This document shows positions 59,720 through 64,000 of a stretch of DNA of 64,000 nucleotides, one piece after another. Each line of letters starts with the position of its first letter. Position 1 is the stretch's first letter. Source of the DNA: PALSA-612 sp963704335 (lineage in GTDB: Bacteria; Actinomycetota; Thermoleophilia; Gaiellales; Gaiellaceae); the NCBI GenBank assembly GCA_963704335.1, contig OY969889.1, forward strand, positions 2,170,001 through 2,234,000, read 5' to 3'. The notes below the pieces were generated by a model. It was not told the DNA's origin and made no database searches. It saw only the letters and a list, made by a program, of their open reading frames with translations. The position numbers and the translations under genes were made by a program.

Positions 59720-59960
59720 CGGCCATCGCCGGCAGGAGGATTACGGTCGAGGCGGCGTTGACCGGCGTCTCGAGCTCGTCGAGTACCCGGATGTCCTCGC
59801 CGTCCACGTACACGTTGGCGTGCTTCAACTGGCCGTCGAGTGCCGGGTAGCGGGACACGAGATCGTCGAGCAGGTCGCCGATCGTCCCGCCTTCAGCCGC
59901 GACCAGGGCTTGCCCTTCGGTTGCGTCACGGAGAGGGGGAGGGATGCGAACCGTGCTCAC
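59709..59960 (-). CDS. cysO: Sulfur carrier protein CysO (ThiS/MoaD fold)
   Basis: 83-residue ubiquitin-like sulfur carrier. Fold marks are VRIPPPLRDATEG and HANVYVDGEDIR. It ends PAMAGGL: the Gly-Gly needed for the thiocarboxylate is followed by one Leu, so removal of that residue, possibly by Mec, should be needed before MoeZ can activate it. GTG start overlaps moeZ by 4 nt and its end overlaps cysM by 11 nt. Operon position fixes the role. Confidence 0.92.
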   Translation of the reverse strand: MSTVRIPPPLRDATEGQALVAAEGGTIGDLLDDLVSRYPALDGQLKHANVYVDGEDIRVLDELETPVNAASTVILLPAMAGGL

Positions 59961-61132
59961 GCGTGCGTGCCCGCCCGCTGGCAGAACTCGACGTAGTCGA
60001 TGTATTCCGTGATCGTCGGCGACTCGCCGCAGACCGGGCACTCCGGATCCTTGCGCAGCGCGACCTCGGTGAACGACGGTGCGAGCGCATCGAACAGCAG
60101 CAGCCGGCCGGTGAGCCGGTCGCCGATGCCGAGCGCGAGCTTGAGCGCCTCGTTGGCCTGCAGCGAGCCGATGATGCCGGGCAGCACTCCCAGCACGCCA
60201 CCCTCGGCGCAACTGGGTGCGAGCTCCGGCGGCGGCGGCTGCGGGAACAGGCAGCGATAACACGGCCCTTCTCCCGGCTCGAAGACCGTCACCTGGCCCT
60301 CGAACCGGAAGATGGAGCCGTGAACGACGGGAATGCCGTGCCAGACAGACGCGTCGTTCACGAGGTAACGCGTAGGGAAGTTGTCCGCCCCGTCGACGAT
60401 GACGTCCCAGCCCTCGTCGAGGATGCGGTCGGCGTTGTCGGAGGTGAGTCGTTCCCGGAACGCGCGCACGGTGACGTCGGGGTTCAGCGCTTCGATCGTG
60501 CGTTTGGCGGACTCGACCTTCGGCTCTCCGAGGCGGTCCGTCGAGTGGACGATCTGCCGCTGGAGGTTCGACGCGTCGACCGCGTCGTCGTCGACGATGC
60601 CGAGCGTCCCGACACCGGCTGCCGCCAGGTAGAGGGCGGCGGGTGACCCGAGCCCACCGGCGCCGATCAGCAGGATGCGCGCATCGAGCAGCCGAAGCTG
60701 GCCTTCCTCGCCGACCTCGGGGATCAGCAGGTGGCGGCTGTAGCGGGTGCGCTGCGCGGGTGCGAGCGATTCCGAGATGACCACCGGCAGGCCGCTGCGC
60801 TTCCACTCGGTGATGCCGCCCTCCAGGTTCGTCACGTGGTCGTAGCCCAGGTCCTCGAGCGTCTTGGCGGCGAACGCGGACCTCGTGCCGGAGCCGCAGT
60901 AGACCAGGATCGGCGTCGAGCGTTCGGGTGCAGCTCGCTCGATCCGGGACTCGAGCGAGCCACGGGGGATATGGACGGCGTCGGGTAGCCGGCCCTCGTC
61001 CCATTCGTGCCGCTCGCGCACGTCGACGACGAGCGGGCGATCGTCGCTCTCCAGCAGCCGCGCCGCATCGGTGATGCCGATCTCGGCGATCTGGTCGCGA
61101 ACCTGCTGCAGAAGCTCTCGGTAGGTCGCCAT
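59957..61132 (-). CDS. moeZ: MoeZ-like protein: N-terminal rhodanese plus MoeB/ThiF adenylyltransferase
   Basis: 391 residues. A rhodanese domain comes first (about 1-105, active-site Cys in VYCGSGTRS near 74), then a ThiF/MoeB E1-like domain: GAGGLGSPAALYLAAAGVG near 147, zinc pairs CYRC and CPVC, and QANEALKLALG. It should adenylate and sulfurate CysO (and perhaps MoaD/ThiS). Most MoeZ have the rhodanese at the C-terminus; here the order is reversed. TATATT lies 10 nt upstream. The 159-nt region to the next gene also holds two copies of TGGCGCCGG-N-CGCG and nothing else clear. Confidence 0.92.
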   Translation of the reverse strand: MATYRELLQQVRDQIAEIGITDAARLLESDDRPLVVDVRERHEWDEGRLPDAVHIPRGSLESRIERAAPERSTPILVYCGSGTRSAFAAKTLEDLGYDHVTNLEGGITEWKRSGLPVVISESLAPAQRTRYSRHLLIPEVGEEGQLRLLDARILLIGAGGLGSPAALYLAAAGVGTLGIVDDDAVDASNLQRQIVHSTDRLGEPKVESAKRTIEALNPDVTVRAFRERLTSDNADRILDEGWDVIVDGADNFPTRYLVNDASVWHGIPVVHGSIFRFEGQVTVFEPGEGPCYRCLFPQPPPPELAPSCAEGGVLGVLPGIIGSLQANEALKLALGIGDRLTGRLLLFDALAPSFTEVALRKDPECPVCGESPTITEYIDYVEFCQRAGTHA

Positions 61133-61291
61133 TGGTATCGAAAATATAGCGACCGGCGCCAGGGTCGCGGCCGGCGCCACTCTTGTCGCACATCCGGCAC
61201 GAAGACGGTCGCCGGGCCTGGCTACCCTGAACATAGGGGGCCCTGGTTGACCGCAGGAGGGGTTTCCGCGAGCCGGGTATCGTCGCGCGGC

Positions 61292-62254
61292 ATGAGTCCT
61301 CGAGCACGGGTCAGCCTGATCGCCGCCGCCGCGGCCGCGGCGGCTGCCGGCGTGACGATCGCCGCCACTGCGTTGACGGCCACCGACCCGGCGGACGACA
61401 GAACCACGCAGCCGCGGCCGGGCGCTCCGCCGCTCGTGCTCGATCTCGGTGTGCGCACCGATCCGGAGGCGAAGGCGCTCCGACGCGCCGCCGCGCAGTA
61501 CGAGCGCGGCCGTCGTCGACAGGCCGAGGCGATCTTCGCGCGCTACCCCTCTGTGGAGGCCCAGGTGGGAGCGGCGCTCTCCGCGTGGCCCGAAGGCTTC
61601 CAGCGTCTCCAGGAGATCGGCCGCGACAACGAGAACAGCGGTGCGGCGCAGCTCGCGCTCGGCCTTGGGCAGTTCTGGCAAGGGGAGCCTTCCGAGGCCG
61701 AGCGCTCCTGGAGGCTGGCCAGGCTGGCAGAGCCCGACTCGCTGTACGCGGTGCGCGCCGGCGACTTTCTCCAACCCGAGCTGCCTGTGCCGGGCTTGCC
61801 GACGTTCGTGCCGTCATTTGCCTCGCCAGCGTCGCTCAAGCGCTTGAGCCCACCGGAGCAATACGCATTCCTGCGGCGACGTGCAGACGGTGGGGACACG
61901 CGCGATCACTTGCTGTTCGGCGCCGCGTTACAACGGCTGGGACGTCCCGTCTCGGCGCGGCGGGAGTTCGAGCGCGCTGCCGCGCTGAGCCCGAAAGACG
62001 CCGATGCGCTCACGGCGGTGGCCGTGGGCCACTTCGCCAAGGATCGGCCTGCGCAGGCGTTCTCGCGCCTGGGACCGCTGACGCGTCGCTTCCCGCAAGC
62101 GGCAACCGTGCGCTTTCATCTCGGCCTGCTGCTCGTGTGGATGGGAAGCGTCGAGGACGCGAAGCGCCAGTTCAGGCTCGCGCAGCGGGCCGAGCCCGGA
62201 TCGATCCCGGCCAAGCAGGCGGCTGAGTTCCTCCGGAGGCTGCCTGAGTCGTAG
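61292..62254 (+). CDS. Exported TPR-type protein
   Basis: 320 residues: an N-terminal hydrophobic segment (SLIAAAAAAAAAGVTIAATAL, in part) acting as signal or anchor, then helical repeats of TPR type (RRQAEAIFARYPSVEAQVGAAL, LGRPVSARREFERAAALSPKDADAL, GSVEDAKRQFRLAQRAEPGS). Likely a scaffold outside the membrane; partner unknown. TATCGT lies 8 nt before the ATG (leaderless). The open frame extends upstream through the moeZ region on the other strand, rejected as shadow. Confidence 0.8.
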   Translation: MSPRARVSLIAAAAAAAAAGVTIAATALTATDPADDRTTQPRPGAPPLVLDLGVRTDPEAKALRRAAAQYERGRRRQAEAIFARYPSVEAQVGAALSAWPEGFQRLQEIGRDNENSGAAQLALGLGQFWQGEPSEAERSWRLARLAEPDSLYAVRAGDFLQPELPVPGLPTFVPSFASPASLKRLSPPEQYAFLRRRADGGDTRDHLLFGAALQRLGRPVSARREFERAAALSPKDADALTAVAVGHFAKDRPAQAFSRLGPLTRRFPQAATVRFHLGLLLVWMGSVEDAKRQFRLAQRAEPGSIPAKQAAEFLRRLPES

Positions 62255-62265
62255 GGTTGACTCGC

Positions 62266-63231
62266 ATGCGAGTCGGGTTCGTCTACAACGTTCGAGGCCC
62301 CAACTCAATGGGAGGCGACGAGGACGCGGAGTTCGATTCTCCGGAGACGATCGAGGCGATCTCGGACGCGATCGCGTCCCACGGCCACGACGTCGTCAAG
62401 CTGGAAGCCGACCGCACCCTGCCGGCCGCTCTGGTGGCGACCGAGGTCGAGGTCGTCTTCAACATCGCCGAGGGCAAGGGCCAGCGTGGCCGCGAGGCCC
62501 AGGTGCCGGCGTTACTCGAGCTGCTGGGCATCCCGTACACGGGCAGCGACGCCGTCACGCTCGGCATCACGCTCGACAAGCCGATCGCGAGCACGCTCGT
62601 CCGCGCGGCGGGCATCGCCACCCCGCGTGGGTTCGTGCTGAGCGCCGCCGACGATCCGCTGCCCTTGGCGTTGCGCTTCCCCGCCATCGTCAAGCCCGTG
62701 CACGAGGGGTCGTCGAAGGGCATCTCGAGCGACTCGATCGTGTTCGACGAGGCGGCTCTCAGGCGCCAGGCGAGCGAGGTGGCGGCGCGCTATCGGCAGC
62801 CCGTGCTCTGCGAGGAGTACGTGAACGGTCGTGAGATCACGGTCGGGCTGTTGGGCCTGCCCGTCCGGGTGCTACCGCCCATGGAGGTCGTCTTCCTGGA
62901 TGGGGCGGAGCATCCTCTGTACTCGTTCGAGGTCAAACAGCGGTTCGAGGAGCTCGTTCGCTACGACGTGCCCGCGGCCCTGTCCACGGAGGAGCTGGCA
63001 GCGATCGAAACGGCGAGTCTCGCGGCGTTCGAGGCGTTAGGGTGCCGCGACGTGGCGCGCCTCGATTTCCGTGTCGACACGGTGGGTGTGCCTCACTTCC
63101 TCGAGTGCAATCCGTTGCCCGGCCTCGCGCCTGGTGTCGGCGACCTGACGTTCATCGCCGACGCTGCCGGGCTCTCGTTCGAGGATCTCATCGGTGAGAT
63201 CCTCGAGGGCGCCCTACGACGCCGCTCGTGA
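62266..63231 (+). CDS. ATP-grasp ligase, D-alanine-D-alanine ligase-like
   Basis: 321-residue ATP-grasp enzyme of the Ddl group. Motifs: GFVYNVRGPNSMGGDEDAEFDS, VFNIAEGKGQRGREAQVPALLELLGIPYTGSDA (substrate loop), FPAIVKPVHEGSSKGI (ATP Lys), CEEYVNGREITVG and FLECNPLPGL (Mg site). Canonical Ddl has HGxxGEDG; here NIAEGKGQRGRE differs, so the acceptor may not be D-Ala. TAGGGT lies 8 nt before the ATG. GTGA overlap with the MFS gene. Confidence 0.82.
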   Translation: MRVGFVYNVRGPNSMGGDEDAEFDSPETIEAISDAIASHGHDVVKLEADRTLPAALVATEVEVVFNIAEGKGQRGREAQVPALLELLGIPYTGSDAVTLGITLDKPIASTLVRAAGIATPRGFVLSAADDPLPLALRFPAIVKPVHEGSSKGISSDSIVFDEAALRRQASEVAARYRQPVLCEEYVNGREITVGLLGLPVRVLPPMEVVFLDGAEHPLYSFEVKQRFEELVRYDVPAALSTEELAAIETASLAAFEALGCRDVARLDFRVDTVGVPHFLECNPLPGLAPGVGDLTFIADAAGLSFEDLIGEILEGALRRRS

Positions 63232-64000
63232 GCGACACAGGCGGCGGATTCGCGACCATCGCGACGGTCTTTCGCAATCGTGAGCTCCGGTTGCTCCAGA
63301 TCGCCTGGGCCGGCTCGGTCATCGGTCATTACGGATTCCAGATCGCGCTCGGCGTCTGGGCGTATCAGCAGGGGGGTGCTGCGGCGGTCGGCGCGATCTT
63401 CGTCCTGCGAACGCTCGGCGCGCTCGCGACGCCACCGGCGGCGGCGCTGGGAGACCGCTACCCGCGCGTTCGCGTGATGTTTGCCAGCGACCTGCTGCGA
63501 GCCGTGCTCGTGCTCGGGACTCTCGTCGTCATCGTCGCGGATGCGCCAGCGCTCTTCGTGTACGTCTTTGCCGGTCTGGCGGCAGCCGTCGGGACGGCGT
63601 TCCGGCCTGCCCAGGTGGCGCTGCTCCCGCAGCTCGCGCGGACCCCCGCTGAGCTGACGATGGCGAACGTCGTCGCCACGACGATCGAGGGCCTCGGTAT
63701 GTTCGCGGGGCCGGCGCTGGCCGGGCTCGTGCTCGCCGTATCCGGGCTGGAGGCGACGCTCGTGGTGATGGCTGTGGCCCTCCTCTGGTCGGCCGTGCTC
63801 GTCTTGCCGATCAAGGAGATACCGCCCGTCGCGGGCGCGGCGGGGCACCCGTCTTTCGGGGAGTTCCTCTTCGCCGGCTTCGGCGTCACCTGGCGAACGC
63901 CGGACCTGCGACTGCTTACGGGAGTCCTCGCCGGTCAGGCGTTGACGGCCGGCTGCATCAACGTGCTGATCGTCGTCACAGCGCTCGGGCTGCTCGAGCT
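63228..64000 (+). CDS. MFS transporter, truncated by the window end
   Basis: Frame begins with GTG 63228 overlapping the ligase stop and stays open to the window end (257 codons). N-terminal half of a major-facilitator permease: VFRNRELRLLQIAWAGSVIG, a first long helix, the loop A motif PAAALGDRYPRVRVM (G-D-R), then helices 3-6. It resembles MFS drug/multi-substrate exporters (enterobactin-exporter-like), but substrate cannot be assigned. The coupling to a Ddl-like ligase may indicate export of its product. Confidence 0.85.
   Translation, partial: MSDTGGGFATIATVFRNRELRLLQIAWAGSVIGHYGFQIALGVWAYQQGGAAAVGAIFVLRTLGALATPPAAALGDRYPRVRVMFASDLLRAVLVLGTLVVIVADAPALFVYVFAGLAAAVGTAFRPAQVALLPQLARTPAELTMANVVATTIEGLGMFAGPALAGLVLAVSGLEATLVVMAVALLWSAVLVLPIKEIPPVAGAAGHPSFGEFLFAGFGVTWRTPDLRLLTGVLAGQALTAGCINVLIVVTALGLLE

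Noticed and set aside
61007..61291. N-terminal extension of the TPR protein into the moeZ region
   Set aside because: Antisense to moeZ and unlike a signal peptide; ATG 61292 with TATCGT 8 nt upstream begins a clear hydrophobic leader.
61133..61291. Possible riboswitch upstream of moeZ-cysO-cysM-mec
   Set aside because: The GC-rich repeats TGGCGCCGG could fold, but no SAM, T-box or other known aptamer core was recognisable and the -10 lies only 10 nt from the start.
63181..63204. Inverted repeat GAGGATCTCA-N4-TGAGATCCTC near the end of the Ddl-like gene
   Set aside because: It lies in a well-conserved coding stretch (FEDLIGEILEG) and can be explained by codon choice; no further evidence for a regulatory role.

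Overview
The window is a very GC-rich bacterial chromosome segment, almost entirely coding, with genes packed into operons by 1-4 nt stop/start overlaps. Several features point to a deep-branching actinobacterium, most plausibly class Thermoleophilia (Gaiellales or Solirubrobacterales); this placement is an inference from gene content. They are a dnaK-grpE-dnaJ-hspR-clpB heat-shock operon with a MerR-type HspR, a CysO/CysM/Mec cysteine pathway with a MoeZ-like activator, the order eno-pyk-ftsB-DUF501, a mycobacterial-type FdxA ferredoxin, and an Rv2578c-like radical SAM gene with a Gram-positive SOS box.

Layout. 1-1839: tandem M29 aminopeptidases (the first cut by the window edge). 1860-8813: divergent HspR-type chaperone operon, then a dihydrofolate-reductase-like enzyme. 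8768-15380: a cyclase/ATPase signalling protein, a TetM/OtrA-like ribosomal-protection GTPase, a VOC protein and a saccharopine-dehydrogenase-like oxidoreductase. 15415-18555: a complete polar amino-acid ABC transporter with an intra-operon stem-loop. 18552-23961: small and membrane proteins, a psuK-psuG-cytochrome P460 operon, a GT39-like mannosyltransferase and an FmdB protein. 23958-28418: LCP ligase, ROK kinase, RsmI and an M23 protein. 28108-32473: metG-tatD-rsmA-ispE, a membrane protein and tRNA-Gln(TTG). 32482-44096: glmU-prs-rplY-pth-mfd, a PrsA-like foldase, mazG, eno and pyk. 44096-46852: a dispersed palindromic repeat, ftsB, DUF501, small proteins and a PAP2 phosphatase. 46924-49740: L,D-transpeptidase followed by TlpA/CcmH/CcdA cytochrome c maturation genes. 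49737-53585: DUF309, a receiver-like protein, an intein-interrupted ferredoxin, a two-domain VOC protein, an FAD enzyme and the second repeat copy. 53585-58410: SOS-controlled radical SAM gene plus a small partner, CNNM/CorC transporter, RraA-like, DJ-1-like, MBL-fold and cupredoxin genes. 58407-61132: moeZ-cysO-cysM-mec. 61292-64000: TPR protein, D-Ala-D-Ala-ligase-like enzyme and a truncated MFS transporter.

The most notable finding is an apparent LAGLIDADG intein inserted in the Fe-S cysteine motif of the FdxA ferredoxin (50559-51495), with one apparent frameshift at a G run. Others are a ~164 bp ERIC-like imperfect palindrome present twice, each copy abutting a stop codon; a tandem REP-like palindrome read in frame through the grpE N-terminus; a LexA box lying exactly between the -35 and -10 of a leaderless promoter; and a recurrent TANNNT box 6-8 nt before about 19 start codons, indicating widespread leaderless transcription. 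Two genes have no plausible start except a CTG overlapping the preceding stop (CTGA). No CRISPR array, insertion-sequence transposase, rRNA or prophage was seen. No gene-free stretch exceeds about 200 bases.
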